From: Chrysophaeum taylorii
Lineage: Eukaryota; Sar; Pelagophyceae; Pelagomonadales; Pelagomonadaceae
Assembly (NCBI GenBank): GCA_029834535.1
Contig: JAQMWT010000037.1
Coordinates: forward strand, 124,001 to 188,000
Reading direction: 5' to 3'
DNA: 64,000 bases
The position numbers were made by a program, and so were the translations under genes. Numbering within the stretch: position 1 is the first letter of the stretch; each line of letters begins with the position of its first letter. This document shows positions 47,564-59,594 of the stretch, piece by piece. Below the pieces are notes generated by a model. That model was not told the DNA's origin. It searched no databases and saw only the letters and a program-made list of their open reading frames with translations.

Positions 47564-50500
47564 CACTGCTCAGCAGGTTGCATGGACCCATCTGCGACAG
47601 CCGTGTAACGATTTGATGGATGTCTTCGCACGAGCACCAGTCGCAGCACCTGATCACCCGCTCCCTAACTTTCGGTCAGAGGACGCACTCCTTTCGACTA
47701 CCGATCCTTATGTCTCACCGCGACCAAGCCTCTGGAAACCTTTCCCCATGGCTGCAGTAACAGACACAGATTTCGAGAGTTCTGAACGACCCGATCAGCC
47801 GCAAACTATGCACGATTCCATTGCGACCACTTCGGTCCTGTGTGTCCCCTTGCATAGCTCTCTTCTGGACGCCACACGCTTGCGCTGCCTCCGGAAAATC
47901 GAGGTTGCGCTCTTAGGAAACATTCTCCGCGCACTATGCACAGACTCGCTTCAACTGAACCACGTCTGTAAGCATTTTCGCATCACTGGAATGCACGACA
48001 AACGTTCCACGCCAGCTGCCGGCTCCACCACAAACATGCACCCAAGTCACGTACGTTGCCTCCCTCAAGAGCGTCTTATCGATCAGCACGTCACTCCTTA
48101 TTTGAGGACGCATGTCACATGCCCGCACCTTCGAATGCTCTACATGCCTAAGGGAAACCCTAGTCACTACGGCACTCACCGCTCTGGTCTCAGCATCTCC
48201 GCTATTGAGGATGCACCCAGCAGGACTGACCCTTACATCGCCTTTGGTTCTACTGCACTCTCCTTCGGCGACCCCTCGTTTCGACTTCCCGCACTGGACC
48301 CCAAGCATTCCAGGCCGGATACTCTCCACAACGGGATCTCAGCTCTCGCGCCCATCTGCCCTACCTTGCAGACAGGACAGCCGCGAGCCACACTCCTTTC
48401 GGCACTGACTTCGGACCACCCGCATCACGCGCTTTCGCTCTTGGAGCATGACACGCTTTTCGATGCTCTCCGCGTCACCGCCTTTAACACCACGACACTC
48501 CTCATTTCCACCGACGCTCCGCGCCGCAACGTATCTCACGACCTTCAGATCACCAACCTAAGTCGCTCGCGCCCGCACCACGACGCGCACGCCTTACGAG
48601 GGCGTATATCAATTGGTGACCTCACAGGTCTTTCGATGCATTTTCCGACGTCCGACTTTGAACTTACGAGTTACTTTATGGCAATCCCCTATGCCAAGAC
48701 GTCCGAAGCTGCGCAATTATGTCTCTGGAACTCCAAAGCAACAGAAACTGCCAGACAAGAGAGCACTCAGCGCTCAACAGCTGCTCAGCAGCTACTTAAA
48801 GTCTTGCACATAGCAACGAGTACTATCTAGCAGTCTCTATTGGACGACAAGACGAAAGATAAGACCACAACGGCCAGCTACACCAGCCAGATCATTGATG
48901 TAGCAGACGAGACAACGCAAACCAACTGCACAGCACGGTTCCATACTACGCAGACGATGCTCAGGTCCAACGCTCAATTACTCGACCAAGCAACGTTCTG
49001 TCACCGGACCTTTCACTGCTACTGGCTCCTGTCTCATTCATAGCTGATGCACCCCATCCGATGGACCAACCCAAGATGTCCCGCTCGCAGAAGCACCACC
49101 ACAGGACACAAAGGTACATCATGAAGACACAGGTAAGCGCACCACGATCATGCGCACAAGCTCATTGCGCCTATCCGATCACGATGAGACGAAGCTACAG
49201 CTTTGCTTGACCCCTTCGCCTCTGGAAGACAAAGGCCGCCTCTCAGCCCCCCAGGCACCTGACCCTTCCCTGTCGCTGCAATCCGTATTAGCACAGACGA
49301 TCTCGCCTCCCTGCACGACTGCAGATCAGGCACAAGCCAATGTCAGCACTCTGCAGAGTTATGCGCACCCGCTGGAATCTTACCAGCACGGCTACCTCAG
49401 CCAGTCAGGTCACTGCACCACCTCGGTCTCCCCTGACACCAGGTCGACGTATCGCTCATTCGCGACCACCTCAAGTCATCTAATGGACGACTATGATCTC
49501 GAGCATGAAATCATCGCAACGCTTGAGTCATACCCAAGAAGGAATCCTACTTTGGAGTCACCTCAACCACTCCCACAGGAACTTTGGCCACCAGACGCCA
49601 CCCATGTGCTCATGGTTTCTCCATTGGTTTCCTCCAAAGCATTTGACTGCAGCAGAGACAAAATGGAACCTCCCCATGCGACTATAACCGCATTCTCGTT
49701 TGGGACACAAGCATTTACTTCATGTCATTTGTTTACGCCCATAGTACCGCGACACACGGCAACCAAGATAGAAGTGGACTGCGTTCCACCCTCATCTCTG
49801 AGCGCCACCCCGACATGCTGCTCCCGGCACTACTAGCCAGTCCCATCACGTCTGATTCAGCTCCCATCGCTTTGTATGACGTCATATGTCATATTCCGAT
49901 TAAAGCCCAGACACCGCACAGGCTAAAATGCACTCGCGACGGCACGCTCACCGCCCTCTCGGTTTAGACAACAAACATTGCGCCATACCCATGGTACACC
50001 CACAGTCAACTGAGACGCACGCTCGCTTGTCGCACAGTACGATGCCCAAACACCTTTTGATTCATGATACGCAGAACACTGTCGTCTCAGCCACCGCTGA
50101 AGCGGCCCCCCGACCGCCGCCCGGCTCCGCGCTCGTTTCGCAATCATGGTCTCTCGGTCTCACCGGCAATTCGAAGATTTCACCCAGTTCGAATTACGAG
50201 GGCGCATTAGTTTTCCACCGACGACAAGATTCGTTTCGATTCGTATCAGTCATGCCTCCTATGGCTACTCTGGCTACATCGGAACAATTCAAGGCACGTA
50301 CCGAAGTCCCTCTTTCTAAGGACCTCTGTCACACGCCAAGACCTGATGAGTATTCGTCGTTCCTCCCCGCTTCAACGCGACTCCCGACGATCAAATCCCC
50401 GACGATTTGTGATGACACAAAGTTCCGTCATCAATGCAATTCAGAGCCTCCACGCTCTTCCGTCAATCTCTCGCAGGTCACCTCTCAAGTTTCAGCATTC

Positions 50501-52528
50501 CACCCTCGCTCGATTTTATCCAGCATGCTGCCATATGCAAACGAAGTTCAGTCACGCCAACGCCACACTTCGCAGTTATCGCTAGTCTCGCGCACAAATG
50601 CCTGCCACCAAATGATAGCCGCACGCAGAGTCCTTTGCTCACATCTTTTCACGTCCCTCCCCAGCACTATGCTTGACGTTGAAGCTCTGCACCACTATGG
50701 TTCGGTTACAACACAACTTCACGCGAAATCCTCGTCCAGTTCTGATCATATCTCGCATCTGTCGACATTGTTATCGGAATCATGCTTCGGACACAGCTCA
50801 GACAGCACCAGCGTATTACGCTCTTATGACGCACTCGGTTCGCTCCTCTCCGTTCGCACTGCAGGTTCCATCTTGCAGAACTCTGAGTCCAACAGCCGCC
50901 ATTGCGATTCGCACCCAGCCGACGCTTTCCGTAGCACCCGCGAGGATAACTCCCAATCTCCACAGATCGGACGCGCGCTCTGCTCTAAGCATTTCACCGC
51001 ATCTCACTGCCGCACACCGCTAGCCCCACCCAGCTGTGTTACGAATCAAGGGAAGTTAACTGCGATGACTATTCACTTCTTCATTCCCGCACACTCGCTG
51101 CTAGCCACAGTCCCACATGACTCATTGCCGGACAGTTCTCGCATTATGGACAGGACCTCACATCATGTTCATTCTGCGGACATCCCCCGTCCACAGATCA
51201 ATCCTCTCTTGAAACATACGCTCCCTACACGTTGTAAACTGTACAGCTCTCGCATATCGACAACACCCTCCTGTCGAATGCCCTCTTTCAGTCACTGCAC
51301 GATTCAAGGGATGCACCACGCTCCCTCGCGCTTGTACATCAAGGGAAGTTTGATTCTGGGAAAACGTTTCGTTTGATTCGATGAAACGACCTGACGAAAT
51401 GAACAGATCAGTCGATTGTAACAGTTCAGGATCACTTTGCAACATAGAGCACGAAAGATGCGACTTTGACCATACCTTCGAAGTCAACTCTCCCCCTGAT
51501 CTTCAAGCAGTCCATCGCCTTCAGGCATTATCTTCTGTTGCCCAACTCTTCTGCATTTTCTGCACAGGGCACCGACTCGTGAGCACAGGACACGCGCCTG
51601 TATCCACCATCATACGCGATACACTCGCAAACCTCAGTCTCCGCCCAATCATCTTTTGATGATAGCCACTGGCGACTCACACGAGACTACGAAACCAAAC
51701 CTACAGCAAAATTAGAGTACGAACCAAAGCTACAACAAATTTGGAGTTTTCATATTTATGGCCAACCCCAGACGACTGTATAAGATATCATCGCATACGA
51801 TTACACCTACATCATAGACGCTCATAACCTAGCTTCAGCTGTCCCACGCTACACTCAGGACGACGCTGACGTATGTGACAGGCAATTCTGGTTCTCTCAT
51901 CTTCCAGAAACAGCCCGTTACTGCTCTCATTACGACGATTACCTTACCATGTCGAAACCGATTTGTTAAATGGTCATATCTCTTCATGGATCACGCCGCC
52001 TGTCCACAATCGTCCAATCTTTACTAGTCCAACATTAGCCACAATAGACTCATATCCCTACGGCCACTCTCATTATTCGCCTTTCGATCAACCATTGGTC
52101 CGCTGCACAATTCCCGACTGCCCGACCCATGATCCCTCCAGTCATCATTCGTTCGATCACCTGCTCTACTCAAATGCTCCCCGACACCAGATTTATCCAC
52201 CGGCACACACCGTCCTCTAATCATTAGCCACCGAGCAAGATGACGATCTGCTCTCTCGCACAACATTCGCCATACTTCATCGTTAGCCGACTTAGCATCT
52301 TCCTCCACTTTTCTTCTTACTCACGATCGGTGCTTTTTCCTTTCTTTGATCACCCGCTCTTTCTCCTTTCTCACTTCACACACCACCTGCGTTTCGTTTT
52401 CCTCTATCTCTTTAATGCACGTCGCACACTTTCCTTCAACGCCTCCTCGACTCGACATCCCTTTGTCCTTGGCAGACATTTGTTTGTTTGTTCCAGATTT
52501 CGCTCATCCCCGAGTTCAATCTAGGGCG
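47564..52528 (+). other. Element C internal region, open frames without known domains
   Basis: Contains several long plus-strand frames (for example 47406-48830, 49150-49836 and 49928-51376), all His/Ser/Thr/Pro-rich and of low complexity. They have no catalytic motif of integrase, RT or RNase H. They may be diverged element genes or non-coding filler kept for length. I do not call them genes. Confidence 0.5.
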
Positions 52529-52715
52529 TAGAGATAGAAATTTATTTAGGGTTAGGAACCCCCTTCCCCTTAACCAATCACTTCACACCTACAACCATCA
52601 AATCGCTGTGTCGCACACCGTGCTGCTCTTTGTGTCGTTAGAGGACAGGACGAAAGGCAGCACTACCACTGCCATCATTCTCTACCAGAGGCACAGTGAT
52701 TTTTACTGTTCTCTA
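52529..52715 (+). repeat. 3' LTR of element C
   Basis: 187 bases from tagagatag to ttctcta, directly followed by the target duplication gtatc. Confidence 0.9.
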
Positions 52716-52846
52716 GTATCGTCTGTCTGTGCCGAGGCTAGGGGGACCCCTACCTTTAGTTCCCTGAAACCTACCTTGCCAGACTCGCGCGGTGAGACGG
52801 GATGGTCTCTCCGTGATATAACCACAGCCCAGCGGAATTCTCTGCA

Positions 52847-53747
52847 CTGGGAATGTATGTGTGTGACCTATGAAGATAGGCTAGAGGATTAATAAACAAA
52901 AGACGACACATAGGAAAGAAGGGTTCTAATGTGCGCGCGTGCGATGTACAATACACTATATTTACAGCGTGGATTTATTAACAGGCCGAAACAAATCAAC
53001 ATGCGTATTAAGCATGGTAACATGAGACTGATAGGGAATATATTAATTCCCTGGCAGACAGTCCTTGGTTGGGAATGTAGGGGAAAACCCGCGCATGTTT
53101 CCGCAGCATGCGATGGAAAGAATTAGTTTTATTGCATTATGCAAGTGCACGTGTCCAATGACCGACCCAACTCGGTCATGAACCAAATTAACTGGTGGGC
53201 ACGTACCGTCACATAACAAATATATACAGTAGACCAACGCCAAACACAACTGTCGTATCGTACTCGTAATCCGGCGTGAACTGATCACTTCATTAGACGC
53301 ACAACACAATTGGAGTAAACACACCTACGCGTCTGGGCCCATAACCGGGAGAGATTTGACCCTCTCCGGGTACATGGTAGAGACCGCGTGCGGTCTTAGG
53401 CGTGTACAGACCATGCCGCTCGTCACATGCTACTACGGAAGGCAGGGATCTAGGCTCCTAACTCCTCAGGGACATTAGATCCCATGGAAGCTTTCACACT
53501 GACAACGAGGAACAGAGCTTCTGCTAATTAAGCAAAAGACTCTGGACCTGACGGTACGCACCTGGAGGATTTCTCCTTGTCAGAAGAGAAACTCTAGACG
53601 TAGTCTCATATCTAGAAACAAACAAATGCGGAATGGGGGGGAGGGTAAGCATGAGGGGAAGCCGTGTTAATTCGGAGAGAAAACCCTCATGATGATGGTG
53701 TGTGAGAAAAGGTGCAAAGAGCTCCAGAGCGTCATACATACATAATT
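52847..53747 (-). mobile_element. A3: 5' LTR and leader of an A-type element
   Basis: The LTR at 53347-53747 and the primer site ctgggcccataacc at 53333-53346 are followed inward by a leader that aligns with 42530-42990 of element A. It is cut on the left by the D' LTR (52846) and on the right by the D2 LTR (53748). Fossil fragment, clearly diverged from A. Confidence 0.8.
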
Positions 53748-54065
53748 TGCAGAGAAATCTGCTCACTCCTTACCTCTTATCCGTCAGTTGAGAACGCGAT
53801 CTCTTCCTTACCCTTCTTCTTCCCTTTTACACAAGTCATCAGTCTACGATATTGTGCTCACGTCCATCATCATGGCCTAGCGCGTCCCGTAGGTACGTAG
53901 TAATCACATGTTGCCTTGGTGTGTTTCTATGTATCCTCCGTCTGCAGTTTGCCGAGGCTAGGGGGGCTGTGCCCTTTGTCCCCCGAACTCTGCCCTGCCA
54001 GACTCACGCGGTGAGACGGGGTGGTTTCTCAGTGATCTTACCACTGCCTAGCGGAATTCTCTGCA

Positions 54066-54079
54066 GGTTATGGGCCCAG
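54066..54079 (+). promoter_or_regulatory. Primer-binding site of D2, iMet half-tRNA type
   Basis: ggttatgggcccag is the exact complement of the anticodon-arm segment CTGGGCCCATAACC found in eukaryotic initiator tRNA-Met. Drosophila copia is known to prime with a 5' half of this tRNA. The same word follows the A4 LTR (61140-61153). It is found with small changes next to the A, A3, C, C2, E and G LTRs. Confidence 0.85.
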
Positions 54080-54461
54080 CGGGGTCCTGAGGGATCATGT
54101 GTTGCATGCACGTGCCATATGGGTTTTGGTCCGTTACCGCGCCGGTCTAGCCTCGCCATGCAACACAACTGTTTGTATACGCTTTTACATGGGCTGCACA
54201 TAGCTACACCGCACGCGTTAAGACTGCGTGCCCCCCCTCCGTGAGCTTGTTTATAGTAGCGAGAATGTAGATTTCCGGTATAATGTTGCAAATTATAGTG
54301 TCGTATTGTCGTGAAAGTGTCGTTGTGTGTGTTGTCTGTACAAGTCCTGTATTGATTGCACGCGCGCTTGGAATATTTTGGGTACGTCAACCTAGGATGC
54401 TTCACGATAGTACGCAACAGCCCGCTCTCTGAGCACCCCCCTACCAACTGCCTGTTCAGTG

Positions 54462-54513
54462 ACTAACCAAACTAACTAACTTCAGACCTCTCCCGAGCAT
54501 GGGAGCCAGGCCG
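54462..54513 (-). mobile_element. Short SINE-like insert with 16-base target duplication
   Basis: 52 bases (CTAA-rich start, then cagacctctcccgagcatgg) that match 25965-26016. They are flanked by aactgcctgttcagtg (54446-54461) and aaccgcctgttcagtg (54514-54529), a 16-base duplication with one mismatch. The TTAG tail on the minus strand and the long duplication indicate target-primed retroposition. Confidence 0.8.
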
Positions 54514-55297
54514 AACCGCCTGTTCAGTGCATGCCCTTTAAACACTTGCAGGAACCACAGTTTGTACAGTTGCCATATAGGCGCTTCCATTGTTTGCCGG
54601 ATGAGTGTACATAGCCACCGCTAGACAGAGCCCCCTAGAATGTTCTAGACGGTGTCAATTCTGCTCTCCGACAACCCACAGGTTCAGTCACAGCTCTCTT
54701 GCAGCACGGGCAGTAAAGGTCGCACCCAAAGCTAGAGATAGAAAATCCGAATTAGGGTTAGTAACCCCCATTCTAGGGTTAGTTCTCTTAACTTTGCCAC
54801 CCTTTTGATTTAAGAAAACGCTGTGTTATTCACACCGGCTGTCCTCGATTAAGAGACAGCTTCGAGGACAGACTACCGCTGTTCTCGCGCTCTGCTGAAG
54901 GGTAACACAGTTGTGATTACTGTTCTCTAGATATTGGGCACCAGTCCCGGTATCAGCAGAGCCTCAGGATTTCCAGACAAGTCACGCTCACTGACGTTCC
55001 TGAACCCAAGCAAAATGCCAACCACTCAAGAACTCCAAAAGGAGATGCGAGAACAAGAAGCTCGCTTAGAAGCCAAGTACCAAAGAGACATGCAACAACA
55101 AGCTCAAGCGTACGAAGCTCGGCATAAACAAGAGATACAAGACCAAGAAGCCCGCTTGATGGCACAATTCAATGCTCAATTCAACGCGCTGACCGCCCAA
55201 GTGCAAGCAACGCAAGCACCACCACCTGCCGTCGCTGCTGCGGCTCCGCCTCCCACTCCGGCTCAACAAGATCCCAAGTCAAAGGCTAACACCTTTA

Positions 55298-56647
55298 GTG
55301 ACCCGCCTAGCGCCGTCCTCAAGTCAATGGATTCAGCTCAAGTCAATGGATTCGGCTCAAGTCACATCCCAGATGCTTTCATTTCGCGTCATGCAGTTGT
55401 TCGTCGAACACCTGGTGCCTGAAACAGGTATAACTCAGTACTTCCTACAGGGCTTCTGCACGTGGGAAGCCGTCCTGCGCGGATCCAATGATCTCGCTGA
55501 CGCCCGCCTAAACCACTGTATCGACGAATACGACAAGGACCCCGACAACCACTCTACCGCCGGGAACACGCCAGATTCCCAAGCCCGTTACGTCTACTAC
55601 AAGGGTGTCTACCGCACGTTCGGCAAGCACTTCCTGGACAACGTCTACGAGCCGAAGCTCCAAGAACTCAAAGCCAAAGACAAGGACCCGACCGATATGA
55701 CAAAAGGCAAGTTATATCCGATCACTCAACCCCATCTCAAAGGAAAAGAAGCCGACTTCATCGTATATCTCCGCGAGACCGCACACCCCCTATTTCGCCG
55801 TTTCCTACATGCCGGTAGCGACTCCGTCAAGCACCCAGCATACGACGAAATCGATGCACTCGGATCCTCCTACCCGATAGGACTCGAATTTGTGCTTCAA
55901 GTTCGCCTAGCACTCGACAAGCACACGGGCCAGAACCACATCCACCATGCGCATTATGTATATAATGCCTTTCTGGACACTCCGTTCAACCCCGAACTAC
56001 ATGAGCCTGCTCACTACATCGACTACATGCGTCATGTCCAGCAGCAACTACGCCAGATCACCACCGACGCTTCTCTCCAACTTCCCGACGACAAGATCCT
56101 CGAAGAAATTCACCAAATTCTTCGCTTCAAATACCCCCCAAGCTTGCTTGACTCCCGCGCCCCAACACACATCAAGGGCTTTGCACGTCTTGCTAACTGT
56201 CTGCGCAATCCCAACGACTCGCTGTTACTCGACGAAGACAAGGAAGCCATCCACCACCTTCCTAAGCTCATCGCTCGCATCACCGTCATTTCAACGTTTG
56301 AGCGCAACTTTTGGGCTCACCTCAAGCCTCACCCAACTCTCAACTTCAAGCCTTTGCGCTTCGTCACCGACTTCGGTCGTCTGCCAACAAAGGACAAAGA
56401 CAACCCCCGCTTTCGCTCCCGCCGTCATGGTCTCCACCTCACCGAAGACGATGATGACACCTCTCCCTCTGAAGACGACACCCCACCGGACCCCGTCGAA
56501 GACGCCGACCCCGTCGCTGTTTTTCTCACGGAGGCCAACCTTGATCAAGAGGAAGACAATGACCTCATTCACCAACTCCACGCCTACCGCAAGAAGCAAA
56601 TTTCGCGGCACCTCAAGAAAGCCCCCTCCAGGCAAAAAGCCTCCTAA
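55298..56647 (+). CDS. Element E Gag region
   Basis: A mostly helical, polar frame of about 450 residues (ARYVYYKGVYRTFGKHFLDN, IHHAHYVYNAFLDTPFNPEL, ILRFKYPPSLLDSRAPTHIK) with an acidic stretch (TEDDDDTSPSEDDTPPDP) and a basic end. The N-terminal Gln/Glu-rich coiled coil of Gag lies just upstream (55015-55290). No zinc knuckle seen. Confidence 0.6.
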   Translation: MTRLAPSSSQWIQLKSMDSAQVTSQMLSFRVMQLFVEHLVPETGITQYFLQGFCTWEAVLRGSNDLADARLNHCIDEYDKDPDNHSTAGNTPDSQARYVYYKGVYRTFGKHFLDNVYEPKLQELKAKDKDPTDMTKGKLYPITQPHLKGKEADFIVYLRETAHPLFRRFLHAGSDSVKHPAYDEIDALGSSYPIGLEFVLQVRLALDKHTGQNHIHHAHYVYNAFLDTPFNPELHEPAHYIDYMRHVQQQLRQITTDASLQLPDDKILEEIHQILRFKYPPSLLDSRAPTHIKGFARLANCLRNPNDSLLLDEDKEAIHHLPKLIARITVISTFERNFWAHLKPHPTLNFKPLRFVTDFGRLPTKDKDNPRFRSRRHGLHLTEDDDDTSPSEDDTPPDPVEDADPVAVFLTEANLDQEEDNDLIHQLHAYRKKQISRHLKKAPSRQKAS

Positions 56648-57419
56648 TCCTCGCTCCCCGTCTTACTACGACATCAATGACAGTCCTAAGCCCAAGGCCA
56701 CCCCTGTCACCCACCGAAGAACAAGCACCGTCCCCGCGCTCCTCCTGTCACCCCTGACAAACGCGAGCACCCGCATCTTCGCAAGGTCACTTTCCCCACA
56801 CAACCTCATCCACCCTAACCATCCACACCTGACCAACGCCTCAAAGTCCCCCTTCGCGAAGTCCATCGCAAGCTCCAAACCATACGGAATCTTAGCCAAG
56901 CCGGTCGCCAACAGACGTCCAGCTCCGAACACATGAACAAGCTAATCAACCTCATCACCACAATTTCCGATGAGATACTTCTCTCCGAAGCCGAAAACGA
57001 CGCCGCCGAATTCCTCCAGATGTCAACGTCCGATCCCCAGGACGATCCACCTGATGAGGGCGAAGCCGAAACCGATGAACAAGACGACAAAGGACACCTC
57101 GGTTTATATGACGACAACGGTCAGATAAACCTCTACGACGACACCATTCCCGAAACCAATGATGAAGATGACTCCGCCGAAGACTACGCAAAACGTCACA
57201 ATGACTACATGCGCGCTCTCCACCAGAGTCGGCTTTTTCGCTGATGGTTGCCGACGACGCCTGTGCCGCCAACCACACCTTACTCCATCAGGCCCAAACC
57301 TCAAGATGACGAATTTCCCGACCTCATCAACTATTTCTACCAAAGTCGCAGATTTTCTTTGTACAACTTACACTCCAGGAAAGACCTCAAAGAAGACTAA
57401 CTCGCTGCACGGATGCAAT

Positions 57420-57737
57420 GGACCCGGCACCGAAACCTCCTTGATTGACGGTGGCGCATCTTTTTGCTTTACGCGCACAATTCAAAACTTTGTCCCCGAG
57501 ACCATACGCCGAATTCCCGAACACACCATTCATATGGGACGAGGCACCCTCACCAGCCACTTCATCGGCGTCAAAACCTTGTATCTGCAGGCTGCAGGTT
57601 TCTCTTCCAAGGATACAAAAGACAAACCCGGTTACGCTTTATATCTCGTATTTATGGTAGTCCCGCAATTCAGGCAAGGTCTTCAAGTTATCGCAACATC
57701 TCAGCTCAAAGCTCTGCATGTACAAGCAACCGACTAG
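57420..57737 (+). other. Element E protease region
   Basis: NGPGTETSLIDGGASFCFT contains the D-G-G-A-S form of the retroelement aspartic-protease active site (D-S/T-G/x-A-S). The preceding HGCNGPGT is shared with the GHDGPGT repeats in the Gag-like frame of element C. Confidence 0.6.
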
Positions 57738-57747
57738 AATAGGGGGT

Positions 57748-57771
57748 CCTAACTACTAATCGACAGATGTT

Positions 57772-57803
<32 letters not shown>

Positions 57804-58785
57804 CCTCGATTTAGGGTAAGGATTAGGTAGGCCCGCGAGCCAGGCAGGCAGTGATCCTCCAAGCCGTCTACGGCGACCTCGCAGACTGTTTCCACGACCC
57901 GCGGCGGCTCTTTCAGCGCGCCATTCTCACGCCCCGTCGAAACGATGTTGTCGATGCTGACAACGCGCGCATGACCGCGGCCTTTTTTTCCCAGAGACGA
58001 GGCGTCGGAGTTCTTTTCGGCCGACTAGGTTGGGTCGGAAGACGACGCCTCGCTCTCAAGAGTCGAGTTTTGAACTCCCTGACAACCAACGGCATGCTGA
58101 CTTTGATCGCGAGCTTAAAGTCTTCGCAACCTCGACCCGTCGCAAGGCCACTGCAACGGTACCAGATACATGATCGATCGTGTCGTTGTCACCGAGGCTC
58201 CTCCAACCTGTATCCCGTAAGGCCCGCCGACGCCAAACGATCACCAAGAGCCAGGGCCAGACGCCCCGCGAGGTCGGCGTCCTCTTGGCGAAGCCCGTCT
58301 TCTGCCACGTCCAGCTCTACGTGGCTCTCTGTCGATCGGCAACCCCGAGGATATCCTCTTCTGAGTCGACGACTCCACCCTACCCCACACGTGCTGCGCA
58401 ATACCGATAAGCCCCCTCCCGGCGTCTACACGCGCACTGTAGGTGAACTTACTGGGGCCAGGTGAACTTACTGGGGTTTGAGATTGGGACTAGGTGAACT
58501 TAGTGACCAGGTGAACTTACTGAGACAAAGTGAACTTACTGGGGTTTTTAGAGTGAACGCAAAGGCTAGCGGCGTGTACGGATCAAAGCAGCTTAGATTG
58601 GCGGAGGTGAGAGCGACGAGCTCGAAGGAGAGTGGGGTGAGTGGATGTGAGCACGAGTGGGCTTACGCCGAACTTACTGGGGTTAGAGATTGGGACTAGG
58701 TGAACTTACTGGGACCAGGTGAACTTACTGGGGTTAGAGATTGGGACTAGGTGAACTTACTGGCGAACTTACTGGCCTGCACTTG
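57748..58785 (+). mobile_element. H5: complete Helitron/Helentron-like copy inserted at a TT site
   Basis: Starts CCTAACTACTAATCG and ends CCTGCACTTG. The helicase relic is 57851-58438 and the repeat tail 58438-58785. The flanks agggggt (57741-57747) and tactaaccctaatt (from 58786) join to the sequence of an inverted E-type LTR (complement of agggttagtaaccccc). The empty site GGGGGT/TACTAAC is thus visible: insertion between two T residues without duplication, as known for Helentrons. Confidence 0.85.
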
Positions 58786-58816
58786 TACTAACCCTAATTC
58801 AGATTTTCTATTTCTA
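58786..58816 (-). repeat. Fragment of an inverted E-type LTR
   Basis: Complement of the first 31 bases of the E LTR with two differences. The next bases of the same LTR continue at about 57734-57747 on the other side of H5. Confidence 0.75.
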
Positions 58817-59594
58817 GCGAGACTCAAAGACGAGCACGATGATAAACCTAGCGATGACGACGAACACAAAGAACCGGATCCAACTCCCGCTGCTGATTCT
58901 AGTCCCGTCTGCAACGCGACACCTGAACAGGATTTTTCGTTCCTCAACCGGCCACCTCCGCCGGATGGTAGCATTCCGATGCCCAAACGAAAAGATCGTC
59001 TAGAGGTTGTTCTCGACGATTCAGGTTTTACTCCAGTTCTCGTGCATCGCAACCAGAGCGATAAGCTCAAAGCAGATCTCAATGACGAACGTGGATTTCG
59101 CATCCCTAAGGATCAGCTCTATATCGTGAAACATGTTGACGATGGAAAACTCTAGACGCATTATCGCCTCAGAGTATGGTCGCAACTGGAAATACCAGCA
59201 GGAGCAATCCACGGCTCACGCCACAGCCAACATGTCCAGCACATTGATGTTCCTCATCAGTGTCAGCGCTCTGCACCAGGGCCACGCCGCCAGCATCGCC
59301 TCTGCTCTCAACATTCGAAGAGATGCTAAGCCGCCTAATGATGCCCCGAAAGGATGTCTCCTAGCAAGTACCACACAAGACTATGGTATCATGGGCGGCA
59401 CCGCACTGGATTTGCAGAGAGAAACCGACGCAGAACTCTTCTTGTATGTTGACTTCCCCAGGAAGCCATACCACTCATCTGTGTTGGTTGACCACCTTGA
59501 TAACGACAATTCTGTTCTCGAGAACTATGTGTGCCATGACGAAATGTCACCGGCAGAGTACTATGCGCGTCAGTAGAACCAAGAATTCTGTTGT

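Larger units (their letters stand above)
44972..52715 (+). mobile_element. C: 7.7-kb LTR element without recognisable pol (LARD-like)
   Basis: The 5' LTR is 44972-45164 (193 bases) and the 3' LTR 52529-52715 (187 bases), with TAGAGATAG/TTCTCTA ends. The last about 115 bases are identical between the two, with roughly a dozen differences in the first part. An exact 5-base target duplication GTATC lies at 44967-44971 and 52716-52720. The internal 7.4 kb has long Ser/Pro/His-rich open frames but no integrase, RT or RNase H motif. It therefore looks like a large non-autonomous element that borrows enzymes, possibly from E-type elements, whose LTR ends and leader are similar. Confidence 0.88.
44193..52846 (+). 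mobile_element. D': 3' end of a D-type copia element, interrupted by element C
   Basis: Visible parts are ORF3 remains (44193-44640, with LRNELIRTTHH similar to D1), the polypurine tract CGAGGGGG, and a 3' LTR split into 44784-44971 and 52721-52846 by element C. Removing C and one copy of GTATC restores a 314-base LTR ending GGAATTCTCTGCA, like the D1 and D2 LTRs. It is broken, with the 5' part lost. Confidence 0.8.
53748..54732 (+). mobile_element. D2: 5' LTR and leader of a D-type element
   Basis: The LTR is 53748-54065 (TGCAGAGAA ... TTCTCTGCA, perfect inverted ends), immediately followed by the primer site ggttatgggcccag (54066-54079) and about 650 bases of leader. A SINE-like 52-base insert lies at 54462-54513. 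It is cut at 54732 by element E, and no coding part is left. Confidence 0.8.
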
